Assembly (NCBI GenBank): GCA_003599025.1
Contig: QZIL01000115.1
Location: 1-42,574, forward strand
Length of the DNA stretch: 42,574 bases
Direction: 5' to 3'
Source of the DNA: Nitrospiraceae bacterium
GTDB taxonomy: Bacteria; Nitrospirota; Thermodesulfovibrionia; UBA6902
Below are positions 1 through 7,349 of this stretch, piece after piece; the stretch's first letter is position 1; each line of letters begins with the position of its first letter. The position numbers were made by a program, and so were the translations under genes. Under the pieces are notes generated by a model, which saw only the letters and a list, made by a program, of their open reading frames with translations, was not told where the DNA came from and made no database searches.

Positions 1-60
1 GGGTGTATTCTCCTTTCTTGTTCCTGCACAGAACAATGGAGAATACACCCTTTATTTTTT
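1..60 (+). terminator. Long-stem rho-independent terminator at the window edge
   Basis: Positions 1-13 (GGGTGTATTCTCC) are the exact reverse complement of 38-50, and an inner pair TTGTTC (18-23) / GAACAA (31-36) extends the stem. A T-rich run follows at 51-60. This looks like an intrinsic terminator for a gene that ends to the left of the window. The stem is longer than usual, so the end of a small palindromic repeat is an alternative. Confidence 0.6.
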
Positions 61-136
61 TACCTCAAGAATTTACACATAAGATTTTACGCTACCATAG
101 AATAAATGAGATAGTTATTAACGAAAGAATGTATTT

Positions 137-244
137 ATGCCTCCAAAGGGACGAGGATATAAATCATATCTCGAAAGAGTCAAAGACCTGACAGACGACC
201 TGGGACATACAAACTCATATCCGTATTTGTTAACCACTTCATAA
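137..244 (+). other. Possible 35-residue ORF or gene remnant
   Basis: ATG at 137 opens a short frame with a charged, protein-like composition (MPPKGRGYKSYLERVKDLTD at its start) that ends with TAA at 242-244. Its ribosome-binding site is weak and I recognise no family. It could be the N-terminal remnant of a decayed gene. The rest of 61-350 is AT-rich and shows no other gene. Confidence 0.2.
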
Positions 245-293
245 CGGCTCCATACTATGAGGGATTTTTTCTCCATATTTGCTAAAATTTACC

Positions 294-305
294 AACTCAT
301 GAGTT
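294..305. promoter_or_regulatory. Perfect 12-bp palindrome upstream of the HNH gene
   Basis: AACTCATGAGTT is a perfect palindrome 45 bp before the HNH start codon. It could be an operator, but no regulator gene adjoins it and chance is a real alternative. Confidence 0.25.
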
Positions 306-350
306 TCAATTTAAATAAATTAGGACACTCAAGGATGAGGATATAATTTC

Positions 351-1337
351 ATGCACCCACTTGAACATTACGTAAGACTGTTCAGCAATTTACGCCGTGC
401 ACCCGGATCTATCTGGCCTGATACAACAAAGAACCAGGCTCCCCATAAACCAATACTGTTATTTTCAGTCCTGGATATGGCTGCCATAGGACAGTTACCT
501 TCAAATTATATAGACATTTCTGGTGATCTGAATGAGTTGAATGATCTTTTTCATACTTATTGGAATAGAGTTGTACCGTCGGGACAGATAAGCAGCATAG
601 CCTTCCCATTTTCACGATTACATAATGAAGGCTTCTGGAAATTAGTGCCTAAACCCGGCAATGCGAAAGACCTCTCCTGGATTTCTAATATCAGTACAGT
701 AAGCCAGCTCCGTGACAGGGCACTTGGTGCAGAAATAGACAAGGATCTTTTCTACTACATGCAGGATGATAAAAACAGAAATATGCTGAGACAGGCCCTC
801 CTGCAGTCGTACTTTTCGGAACAGGCGCAGAGAGAAATTGAGGCACAAACCCGGATAATTACTGAGGCTTATTCTTACAGCCTTGAGTTAATACAGAGAT
901 CGCATGAACCAATAGTTAGCGCTATTGTTGAGACAGATATATACAAACCATTACATGTTCGTGATCAGGGGTTCAGGAGAGCGGTTGTTACAACATATGA
1001 CCATCGCTGTGCATTATGCGGGGTAAGAATGATAACTCCAGAAGGTCACACCGCAGTTGATGCTGCACACATTGTTCCTTGGAGTGAAAGTCATAATGAT
1101 GATATTCGGAATGGGATGGCCTTGTGCAAATTATGCCACTGGACTTTTGACGAGGGGTTTATAGGAGTATCAGAAGGCTATACCGTACTTGTAGCCCATC
1201 AGCTTGCCAGTAAACCGAATATGCCTGGTTTGCTTTACACTCTGCAGGGGCGTTCAATCATTCCTCCGACAGATAAAGATCTGTGGCCGTCACAGGAGTA
1301 TCTTAAGCGGCACCGGCATAAATTTGATCTCTATTAA
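351..1337 (+). CDS. HNH endonuclease with N-terminal sulfur-binding-like domain (candidate type IV restriction enzyme)
   Basis: The 328-residue protein has two recognisable parts. Residues about 25-100 resemble the phosphorothioate-DNA-binding SBD domain of ScoMcrA-type enzymes: an HKPILL segment at 32-37 and the signature IAFPFSRLHNEGFW at 83-96. Residues 217-270 form a zinc-supported HNH nuclease, with CALC (220-223), DAAHIVPW (237-244), Asn254-Gly255 and LCKLCHWTFD (258-267). Known relatives cut DNA carrying phosphorothioate modification, so a role in restricting modified foreign DNA is likely but inferred. The middle (about 110-210) is helical and unassigned. The ATG at 351 has an AAGGATGAGG ribosome-binding site. 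A HIT gene follows 7 nt downstream. No dnd modification genes lie in the window, as expected for a stand-alone modification-dependent enzyme. Confidence 0.82.
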   Translation: MHPLEHYVRLFSNLRRAPGSIWPDTTKNQAPHKPILLFSVLDMAAIGQLPSNYIDISGDLNELNDLFHTYWNRVVPSGQISSIAFPFSRLHNEGFWKLVPKPGNAKDLSWISNISTVSQLRDRALGAEIDKDLFYYMQDDKNRNMLRQALLQSYFSEQAQREIEAQTRIITEAYSYSLELIQRSHEPIVSAIVETDIYKPLHVRDQGFRRAVVTTYDHRCALCGVRMITPEGHTAVDAAHIVPWSESHNDDIRNGMALCKLCHWTFDEGFIGVSEGYTVLVAHQLASKPNMPGLLYTLQGRSIIPPTDKDLWPSQEYLKRHRHKFDLY

Positions 1338-1344
1338 TAAACTT

Positions 1345-1713
1345 ATGAACTGTCCATTTTGTAATATGAGAGACGATGGGATAGTCCTGAAAAATGATCT
1401 TTGTTACGCACGCTATGACAAATATCCAGTTAATAAAGGGCATCTGCTTATTATTACATTCAGGCATTTCGATAATTATTTCGATGCGACTGATGAAGAG
1501 AAGCTCGCCCTCATCAATTTAATAGATAGATCAAAAGTATTTTTATCAGCAAAATTCAATCCTGACGGCTTTAATATCGGCATCAACAGCGGTGAGGCAG
1601 CAGGTCAGACAGTGATGCATTTTCACTGCCACGTTATTCCACGATATACAGGAGATGTCAAGAACCCAAGGGGAGGTGTCAGGGGGGTGGTCCCTCATAA
1701 GATGAATTATTGA
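1345..1713 (+). CDS. HIT-family nucleotide-binding protein
   Basis: The 122-residue protein is a compact histidine-triad hydrolase or transferase. The triad is in HFHCHVIPR, with His92, His94 and His96. The N-terminal CPFC and the segments GHLLIITFRH and FNIGINSGEAAGQTV are typical. Members hydrolyse or transfer nucleoside phosphates, commonly splitting AMP from a phosphoramidate, acyl or dinucleotide substrate; the substrate here is unknown. I chose ATG 1345 because the upstream in-frame codons lie inside the HNH gene and give no family similarity. The start is 7 nt after the HNH stop and has no clear Shine-Dalgarno sequence, so translational coupling is likely. The pairing with a restriction-type nuclease may be functional or only positional. 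Confidence 0.88.
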   Translation: MNCPFCNMRDDGIVLKNDLCYARYDKYPVNKGHLLIITFRHFDNYFDATDEEKLALINLIDRSKVFLSAKFNPDGFNIGINSGEAAGQTVMHFHCHVIPRYTGDVKNPRGGVRGVVPHKMNY

Positions 1714-1764
1714 GAAGTTAAGCTAATACTGGATTAGTTAATTATGCAGGGCCATGAGAACGTC

Positions 1765-2093
1765 TTACTGCTTCAAGATCTTTTTGATCTGTATTCTAAG
1801 CTCAGGAATTTCAGAGGTTATGATATTCCAGATAATATCATAATCAATGCCAAAGTAATCATGGACCAACTTGTCTCTGGTACCGGCCATAGCCCGCCAG
1901 TCAACAGTATCATGTTTTTTCCTGAAATCATCCGGAAGTTTTTTGACAGCTTCTCCAATTATCTCAATACTGCGGACAAAGGCCCTTTTGAGAGTTTCAT
2001 CTTTAGGAATTGTTTTTTACTAAGTCCTTCTGATCTGTTTGTAGTATAGTTTGCTTCATCAAGGATATGCCAGAGGTATTCCTTATAAGACAT
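1765..2093 (-). pseudogene. HepT-like HEPN-domain (DUF86) gene, frameshifted
   Basis: Read on the minus strand, ATG 2093 starts MSYKEYLWHILDEANYTT and continues to QFLK. One base is then missing at the A-run at 2001-2004, and the frame runs into an early stop. In the next frame the rest of the family continues unbroken: DETLKRAFVRSIEIIGEAV and RDKLVHDYFGID, ending with TAA at 1765-1767. Corrected, the protein would be 109 residues, the normal length. RDKLVH is the HEPN RX4-6H RNase motif. In MntA/HepT pairs the HEPN protein is the toxin, silenced by AMPylation by the MNT partner. The start overlaps the end of the MNT gene by 11 nt, the usual arrangement. Either the toxin gene is dead or the base loss is an assembly error in a homopolymer. 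Confidence 0.8.
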
Positions 2094-2388
2094 ATTCGAT
2101 TTCTTTAAGAATATGAGGTTTCAGATAGGGACTCAGGCTTTCAGGCGTTATCAGCTCAACTTTACGATGAAGCAGGTCTTCAAGAAGATAGGCAAGATGG
2201 ATGAAATTTTTAAAATTCTTCTTCCCGCGCATAAACTCAACGATCAGATCAACATCGCTTTCTTTGTTCTGTTTCCCTTTAACGAACGAACCAAAAAGTC
2301 CGATCCGTTTTACGCCGAGTCTTTCTATTTCCTGCCTGTGAGCGAAAAGGATATTTGAGACATCTTTTTTGGTTTGAACAATTTTCAT
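2083..2388 (-). CDS. MntA-like minimal nucleotidyltransferase (antitoxin of a HEPN/MNT pair)
   Basis: This is a small protein of about 101 residues with the pol-beta nucleotidyltransferase signature GSFVKGKQNKESDVDLIVEF: Gly-Ser, then the metal-binding Asp-x-Asp in SDVDL. In the known MntA/HepT systems such proteins AMPylate and inactivate the HEPN RNase toxin. An ATG at 2406 is also in frame. It directly abuts a TATAAT hexamer at 2408-2413, and the AGAGG ribosome-binding site lies between it and ATG 2388, so 2388 is the better start. The 3' end overlaps the frameshifted HEPN gene, so this antitoxin may now be orphaned. The family call is firm; current activity is unknown. Confidence 0.85.
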   Translation of the reverse strand: MKIVQTKKDVSNILFAHRQEIERLGVKRIGLFGSFVKGKQNKESDVDLIVEFMRGKKNFKNFIHLAYLLEDLLHRKVELITPESLSPYLKPHILKEIEYVL

Positions 2389-2407
2389 AGCAGCTGACCT
2401 CTGCATA

Positions 2408-2413
2408 ATTATA
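2408..2413 (-). promoter_or_regulatory. TATAAT -10 element for the MNT/HEPN operon
   Basis: On the minus strand TATAAT ends just before an ATG at 2406, placing transcription start near 2400 and supporting translation from 2388. The -35 region is poor. Confidence 0.4.
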
Positions 2414-2588
2414 CCAAAAAATCAGACCAAAGATTCGCATTTTTCATCAATTGTCCCTTCGTGAAAACAAACTGCTGCTCTAAACCACTTGGGATGTGTT
2501 GGAGCTGAAGAATCAGAATGAGGCTCTCTTGATTGCAATTAATCCTCCTTTCTTTAATAAAGAAAAACCGTTAACACTTCTTTTACTG

Positions 2589-3569
2589 TCAGACCCTGTA
2601 ACTCCTTCTCCTTGAATAGCTTGAGATGCAGCCGGTCTGATCGCTTTCATCTACCCTGAAAAATGACGCATGAATAACCTCAAGCTGATGCTCAAGGTTA
2701 GAGCCGACCACCTGTTTCCCATGAAATCTGTAATCCCAACCGTATCCGACGGATTTATGTTTTTCCTCTCTGCAGGCCCTTATCTCATCCATAAATGAAG
2801 CGGCATTGTCACTTTTTTTACCATTGCCGGTTTTTTCCCTTAACAGGATCGCATCCATTGCGTAGCTTTTCACCAGCTTCGGATGGAGGACCTTGTAAGC
2901 CTTTTCATTGGGGATGATATCGAGTCCGGCAACTTTTCCGTTAATAAGGACGAGCAAACCCTGCTGTTGGGGATTATGCGTCAGAGTCTTCAGAAATTCA
3001 TCAAGATCATGTTTTCTTTTCTCATATACGTCCTTCATCGCACCTGTCTGAGAATGGACATCCTCGGTCTCTGACATGGAAGAAATACAATTCCATATTA
3101 CATGCTGGTCGGATTCGTACCGGTCATGCTTCGTTAGTGAGTCTGAGACAGACGCTGACTTGCGGCCCCGGATCATTGAGGAGAGCACCAGGTCGGAATC
3201 ATGGAATTCCCTTGATGCATACTGCCACCGGCCCTGCTCTGTACAACTGACCGGGATTATGGTTTCTGAATGCTCCCGAAGCAGGATAGATGTATTGACT
3301 ATCCTGTTCTGCTTTGCCCCTAGAAGTTCCTCTCCATCAAGGAGGAACACCGGTATATCGGCCTTATTTATGACCTTCAGTTCCGGTACTGATCCGAGCT
3401 CACTTGCCTCGGTCACCGTGATAAGTTGATTCATCAAGGCCTCACTGAGGGTAAGAAATTCAAGGCATTCATTCAGCGGGGAGAAAACAGGCAGTACCGC
3501 CATATTTTTAAACTGCTGCATCCTGCCAAATTTGACTTTTGACAAATAACTGTCTAATGACGAATTCAT
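2589..3569 (-). CDS. ARPP-1 family protein (formerly DUF6569)
   Basis: This 326-residue soluble protein has no signal peptide. Its N-terminal half matches the ARPP-1 pattern: KNMAVLPVFS, LTLSEALMNQLITVTEASE, GSVPELKVINKADIPVFLLD, GEELLGAKQNRIVNTSILL and ETIIPVSCTEQGRW. The family is widespread but its biochemical function is not established. The C-terminal third is basic and Ser/Arg-rich, ending in SYSRRRSYRV. The start is supported by an AAAGGAG site about 8 nt before ATG 3569. The gene lies head-to-tail with the small HExxH protein at 3655-4050, separated by about 85 nt, and may be co-transcribed with it. Confidence 0.8.
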   Translation of the reverse strand: MNSSLDSYLSKVKFGRMQQFKNMAVLPVFSPLNECLEFLTLSEALMNQLITVTEASELGSVPELKVINKADIPVFLLDGEELLGAKQNRIVNTSILLREHSETIIPVSCTEQGRWQYASREFHDSDLVLSSMIRGRKSASVSDSLTKHDRYESDQHVIWNCISSMSETEDVHSQTGAMKDVYEKRKHDLDEFLKTLTHNPQQQGLLVLINGKVAGLDIIPNEKAYKVLHPKLVKSYAMDAILLREKTGNGKKSDNAASFMDEIRACREEKHKSVGYGWDYRFHGKQVVGSNLEHQLEVIHASFFRVDESDQTGCISSYSRRRSYRV

Positions 3570-3654
3570 TTATGACTCCTTTTATCAGGAAATAAATTGT
3601 TAAAATCAGCCATGTCCCCTAACATTATGGAGTTCAACCTCCAAAACCCTTATA

Positions 3655-4050
3655 TCAATGCCTGCTCGACTCACAGGCAGCTTCAATCTTCCTGAAACGG
3701 TTGCCGTGGCCCGCAGATCCTTCCGTGAGGTATTCTATCAGGTGAACACACTCGTGTCTTAAAATACTGAGACCGCGATCATCTTCTTCAGCGCAGGTCT
3801 CGATGTTCATGAGAATTTCCCACCCTTTCTCCGGGCACCACTGTATTCGGCCATGGTAAGGGTAATACCCCTCCCTGACGTACATTGGCCTGAGTATGAT
3901 GCTTTTGGGGAGTTTGACCCTGAAGGGTCGGGCCATCTTTTCGAGCATTGATTTCATTCTGGACTTGTAATACTTAAATAGAACGGCCACCTCGGGATTG
4001 TCTTTGTAACGGCCCTTGATGATGATGTTAATTCCCATGGATTTCTTCAT
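3655..4050 (-). CDS. Small SprT-like HExxH metalloprotease (LRPM zincin A)
   Basis: The protein is about 131 residues long. HECVH (about 99-103) is a zincin active-site motif, followed by GSAGHGNRF (about 112-119), which could supply a third zinc ligand and resembles the SprT/WSS1 layout. An ILRPMYV segment (about 52-58) lies before the active site, and a similar VLRPMKV occurs in the second small zincin at 5512-5898. Peptidase activity is inferred from the motif only. There is no signal peptide or membrane segment, so it is probably cytoplasmic. A TTG at 4059 is also in frame, but ATG 4050 sits better behind AAGGA. It is divergent from the WYL regulator at 4272, with an operator-like palindrome between them. 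Confidence 0.7.
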   Translation of the reverse strand: MKKSMGINIIIKGRYKDNPEVAVLFKYYKSRMKSMLEKMARPFRVKLPKSIILRPMYVREGYYPYHGRIQWCPEKGWEILMNIETCAEEDDRGLSILRHECVHLIEYLTEGSAGHGNRFRKIEAACESSRH

Positions 4051-4212
4051 CTGCTCCAAATTCCTTCCGCTTAATGCTTACATGGATGCGGGGCTGCTTC
4101 ATGCTTCTGTAGCGCCCCCTCTTTAATAATTATCGATGTTGGACCACCATAATATTGTCTTTTTAATGTATGTTAATTCATGACCTCCCCCAGGGGATGT
4201 CCTATATGGTTG

Positions 4213-4234
4213 TTTTACGCGATATCGTGTAAAA
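4213..4234. promoter_or_regulatory. 22-bp near-perfect palindrome, candidate WYL operator
   Basis: The half-sites are TTTTACGCGAT (4213-4223) and ATCGTGTAAAA (4224-4234). All pairs match except 4219/4228. The site ends 37 bp before the WYL-regulator ATG and lies in the divergent spacer with zincin A. Its size and symmetry fit a dimeric HTH regulator, and autoregulation is the simplest reading. The operator role is inferred. Confidence 0.55.
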
Positions 4235-4271
4235 TCTTGTAGAACACTCTCGTAAAGAGGACGGTGGGTTC

Positions 4272-5234
4272 ATGGGCAATAAGGCTATTTACGAAAGATT
4301 CGCGTGGTTTGACAGCAAGGTCAGGGCAGGCAAGCATCCCAATGCCACCATGCTTGCCGGGAAGTTTGAGATATCCGTTAAGACTGCCCAGCGGGATATC
4401 GAGTTCATGAGGGACAGGATCAGATGCCCCCTTGTTTATGATAAAAGCAGAAAGGGCTACTACTACGAAAATGACAGTTTTTCCCTCCCGATAACCTACC
4501 TCTCCGGCGACGAACTCACCATGCTTCTGCTGGCGCGAAAGCTGCTTCAGGACATAAACGGTGAATACATAAAAAACGAACTGTCGGCAATTATGGGAAA
4601 GATCACCGGCATACTTGAAAAGCATATGGAGAAGGCTGATGTCATTGACCAGGCCCTTTCCTTTCAGTTTATTCAATATTCCCCAGTTGAAGAGGAGGTA
4701 TTCAAGAGCATCCTCGAGGCCTGTCTTAAAAGAAACAGCCTGAAGTTCTCCTATTACTCACCTGCCAAAGATGAACACACTGAGAGGATGGTTGACCCTT
4801 ATCATTTATTAAATTATATGGGCACATGGCATCTGATCGCGTATTGCCAGATACGGGGAGATATCAGAGATTTTGTCCTGACGAGAATGAGCAATCTTGA
4901 GCTGACCGACAGCAAGTTCACATTTAAGAAAGACTTCAACCTGAAAGCCTTTCTTCAGGCCTCGTTCGGTATTTACAAAGGCAAACGCACGGAAATGGTG
5001 ACACTGCGGTTTTCACCCAAGCGGTCCCGGTGGATCAAAAACCAGATATGGCAAAAGGACCAGAAAGTACGTATCCTTGATGACGGCTCTCTCGAACTGA
5101 GCTTCCCGGTGGCATCATTTATGGAAATCGAGATGGAGGTATTGAGCCATGGTCACGATGTTGAGGTTATTGCTCCACAGGCATTCAGGGCGTTGATTAA
5201 GGCAGAGGCTGTAAAGATTGCCGGGATTTATTGA
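4272..5234 (+). CDS. HTH-WYL domain transcriptional regulator
   Basis: This 320-residue protein has the usual WYL-regulator layout. An N-terminal HTH spans about residues 5-66, with MLAGKFEISVKTAQRDIEFM as the recognition region and KGYYYEND as the wing end. The WYL domain follows at about 145-225 (SLKFSYYSP, VDPYHLLNYMGTWHLIAYC). The C-terminal WCX region is at about 240-320 (VTLRFSPKRSRWIKNQIW, SHGHDVEVIAP). WYL proteins sense ligands, in some cases nucleic acids, and often control defence or DNA-damage genes. The start has a GAGGA site about 10 nt upstream. The small zincins on both sides (3655-4050 minus and 5512-5898 plus) suggest it controls them and itself; this is inferred from position. 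Confidence 0.88.
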   Translation: MGNKAIYERFAWFDSKVRAGKHPNATMLAGKFEISVKTAQRDIEFMRDRIRCPLVYDKSRKGYYYENDSFSLPITYLSGDELTMLLLARKLLQDINGEYIKNELSAIMGKITGILEKHMEKADVIDQALSFQFIQYSPVEEEVFKSILEACLKRNSLKFSYYSPAKDEHTERMVDPYHLLNYMGTWHLIAYCQIRGDIRDFVLTRMSNLELTDSKFTFKKDFNLKAFLQASFGIYKGKRTEMVTLRFSPKRSRWIKNQIWQKDQKVRILDDGSLELSFPVASFMEIEMEVLSHGHDVEVIAPQAFRALIKAEAVKIAGIY

Positions 5235-5370
5235 ATTGAAATATCTTAAATGTAGGACACTGGTTGGGTTTTTTATGTATATGCAATACATATTGACTGA
5301 AACACCTGTAACCGTCCCCTCTTATACCATCATTTAAATCACGAAGTGCATCAAGCACTCTCTTATCATC

Positions 5371-5410
5371 ATGAAACCCGGTTCTCTTAATTCTCCGGGT
5401 TTCATCTTTT
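5371..5410 (+). terminator. Intrinsic terminator after the WYL gene
   Basis: ATGAAACCCGG (5371-5381) pairs exactly with CCGGGTTTCAT (5395-5405) across a 13-nt loop, followed by CTTTTT. It lies about 140 nt after the WYL stop codon and separates that gene from zincin B. Confidence 0.7.
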
Positions 5411-5511
5411 TCACATAAAAAACATAGGACACAGTATGGGATAGATCGTGTCATATAATAGAACTCATAGAAAAAATCAATTTTAATTGAGAGTGATAGG
5501 GGGGCGCTAAT

Positions 5512-5898
5512 TTGAAAATTAAAATAGTTACAAAGAAAAAAGACCATGAGCAGAAACTTCTCAAACTTGTCCCGTATCAAATCGGTATGATGAAAGCACT
5601 CAGCGAAGAGTACAAGTTCAAAAACCCGCAGGAAGTGGTCCTCCGACCGATGAAGGTAGTCAACCGCCCAACCGAAAGCCACTGCCTGGCATGGGCAGGG
5701 TATAATTTGACAACCGGGTATTACGTCTCAATGATAATGTCGCTATTTAACGCCGGACTTCGCTATGAACTGGACGTCCTGTCCCATGAGATGGCACACA
5801 TAGCTGTATGCCAAAAGCTGAAACGGTGGGGGCATCCGCCACTCCATGAAGAGATGTATAAATTCGCCCATGTATGGGTTAAAAAGAGGGTCAGGTAA
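5512..5898 (+). CDS. Small SprT-like HExxH metalloprotease (LRPM zincin B)
   Basis: This 128-residue protein starts with TTG at 5512 behind a strong AGGGGGG site. The active-site motif is HEMAH (92-96), followed by His108 and His112 in WGHPPLHEEM as possible third zinc ligands. VVLRPMKV (42-49) matches ILRPMYV of zincin A, so the two are probably distant paralogues rather than unrelated peptidases. The layout resembles SprT-like proteins, but no zinc ribbon follows. Protease activity is inferred. There is no export signal. A TATAAT hexamer at 5454-5459 could be its own -10 element, which with the upstream terminator suggests a separate transcript from the WYL gene. Confidence 0.7.
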   Translation: MKIKIVTKKKDHEQKLLKLVPYQIGMMKALSEEYKFKNPQEVVLRPMKVVNRPTESHCLAWAGYNLTTGYYVSMIMSLFNAGLRYELDVLSHEMAHIAVCQKLKRWGHPPLHEEMYKFAHVWVKKRVR

Positions 5899-6051
5899 TG
5901 TTAAGATTCTACCGGATCTGCATTTTATATATCCTTTATCGCTACTTGTTTACTAATCACAATAAGAAATATTTATCAGATTGACACATCCTATTACATT
6001 TCAGTTTGAATTATAAATTATAATACTTAGAGGCCAATGGGGAGGTTTTAA

Positions 6052-6354
6052 TTGTCTAAGATTAATCGCAGGTACAGAGTCATTATTCCGTATAGTGAAC
6101 CGACATTCGTTGCACATAAAGGCATACAGCGGAAAGAGCCATTTCGGGCCGAATATTTTATTACTGCAGGCTCAGCAAAACAGGCCCAGAAAGATGCAAT
6201 CATTCAATTCAAGCAAGATACAACACATGCACATGTAGGATGGGTCCGGATTCCCGACTATAATGGAATTGAGGTGACAGTGGCACCGGAGAAACAAATT
6301 GTAAGTGACCAGCAGGAGATTTATCCCGGACCGGATAGAAGGGAAAAAAACTGA
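6052..6354 (+). CDS. Small uncharacterised protein
   Basis: I do not recognise this 100-residue protein. It starts with TTG at 6052 behind a clear GGGGAGG site, which argues that it is real. It is basic at the N-terminus (MSKINRRYRVIIPYSEP), mixed alpha/beta in composition, and has a hydrophilic Pro/Arg-rich tail (YPGPDRREKN). There are no cysteines, signal peptide or membrane segment. The segment AKQAQKDAIIQFKQDTTHAH looks helical. A bidirectional terminator at 6551-6582 follows. It may belong to the WYL/zincin neighbourhood because of position and strand only. Confidence 0.6.
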   Translation: MSKINRRYRVIIPYSEPTFVAHKGIQRKEPFRAEYFITAGSAKQAQKDAIIQFKQDTTHAHVGWVRIPDYNGIEVTVAPEKQIVSDQQEIYPGPDRREKN

Positions 6355-6550
6355 ATTTGCTCTGAATAATAAATTTCAAACGCTTATTTTAAGATTTCCC
6401 CAGTGAGTATTGGTTCTCTGTAAGCTGGTATTCTTACCATAGTTATACCTCTGAATTGTTGAATCAATGATAGTCTGCAATTTCTACTTTATCTGGTCCA
6501 CATTCGCCTCATTCAAAACATATTCGATGAGGATGGTACATACTGGGTAT

Positions 6551-6582
6551 AAAAAAAGATCTGAGATAACCCAGATTTTTTT
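6551..6582. terminator. Bidirectional intrinsic terminator
   Basis: A run of seven A residues, then ATCTG (6559-6563), an 8-nt loop, CAGAT (6572-6576) and a run of T. The symmetry lets it act for the plus-strand gene ending at 6354 and the minus-strand PEP-CTERM gene ending at 6605. A weaker outer pair CTGGGT (6543-6548) / ACCCAG (6569-6574) offers an alternative fold. Confidence 0.6.
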
Positions 6583-6604
6583 AGAAAATTAAGTTAGATA
6601 AATC

Positions 6605-7270
6605 TTACTTATTCATTCTAATGAATCTTCTTCCCGCTAAAAGTGTCCCCCCTATTACAAAGAGAATAGAACTAATGGGTTCGGGAACTACTCCATGGCC
6701 GGTAAGTTCAGTGACAACAGGAGGCGTGTTCCCGTTATTACCACAATATACGTAGCATACTGCTTTAACATAACCTACGCCAGGTACAAACCACTCATCC
6801 CAATATTCAGAAGGGTTTCCAATAGATGTTCTTCTATGAACATAAGCATTGTCAAATGTATCATAAGGGACCACCACTTGCGCGTCGTCGTCGATGATTT
6901 CTACAGTTTCTGTTGCTTTAGACCACATAGTTCCCACTGGAGCTATTTGCCAAAATGTTTCTTCATTGCCATTATCATAAGAATAAAAAGCAGTTTCTGT
7001 AGACCTCACAGTAGTCTGGTAATAACTTCCTGATCCATCTTCATTGATCAGATCAACCAAGAAATATGATTTACTGTTAATAGTCGTATTACCCGTAACC
7101 TGAATACGTGAAGTCCATTGATGCTGAGGATCGGCAGAATCATAATTGTTATATTCATACCAATCCCCGATCTGCATAGGCCAAAATGGTGTAACAGCAG
7201 AGGCGGTGCTTGAGATAACTAGAAGTGATAAAACAAAAAACAATATTTTGACTTTGACAAGCATACTCAT
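6605..7270 (-). CDS. PEP-CTERM sorting-domain protein
   Basis: This 221-residue exported protein has a signal peptide at residues 1-25 (hydrophobic ILFFVLSLLVISSTASA). The C-terminal sorting signal is complete: VPEP, then a hydrophobic segment (ISSILFVIGGTLLAG) and a basic tail RRFIRMNK. Such proteins are processed by exosortase and displayed at or released from the outer surface, often with exopolysaccharide. The central domain is aromatic- and Asp/Thr-rich, with no enzyme motif I recognise. GAGGAGG precedes ATG 7270 with good spacing. A sigma-54-type promoter sits at 7334-7349, which fits the sigma-54 control known for PEP-CTERM genes. No exosortase gene is in the window. Confidence 0.88.
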   Translation of the reverse strand: MSMLVKVKILFFVLSLLVISSTASAVTPFWPMQIGDWYEYNNYDSADPQHQWTSRIQVTGNTTINSKSYFLVDLINEDGSGSYYQTTVRSTETAFYSYDNGNEETFWQIAPVGTMWSKATETVEIIDDDAQVVVPYDTFDNAYVHRRTSIGNPSEYWDEWFVPGVGYVKAVCYVYCGNNGNTPPVVTELTGHGVVPEPISSILFVIGGTLLAGRRFIRMNK

Positions 7271-7333
7271 TTGCTTTGTCCTCCTCGTTTAGTTAATTAT
7301 TAGTAGTTATTGGAGAAGCCTCATAATTATCAC

Positions 7334-7349
7334 TGCAAAGTTCCTGCCA
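7334..7349 (-). promoter_or_regulatory. Sigma-54 promoter for the PEP-CTERM gene
   Basis: On the minus strand TGGCAGGAACTTTGCA matches the -24/-12 consensus TGGCACG-N4-TTGCW with one mismatch and exact spacing. Transcription would start near 7323, giving a leader of about 50 nt before ATG 7270. An activator (PrsR or NtrC type) would be needed and is not in the window. Confidence 0.7.

Noticed and set aside
3-191. Open frame of 62 codons at the left edge
   Set aside because: It starts inside the loop-stem of a terminator, has no ribosome-binding site, and its product has no coding character.
1744-2049. Plus-strand frame of 101 codons
   Set aside because: It is the antisense of the frameshifted HEPN gene, whose minus-strand reading gives a clear family match with an RX4H motif.
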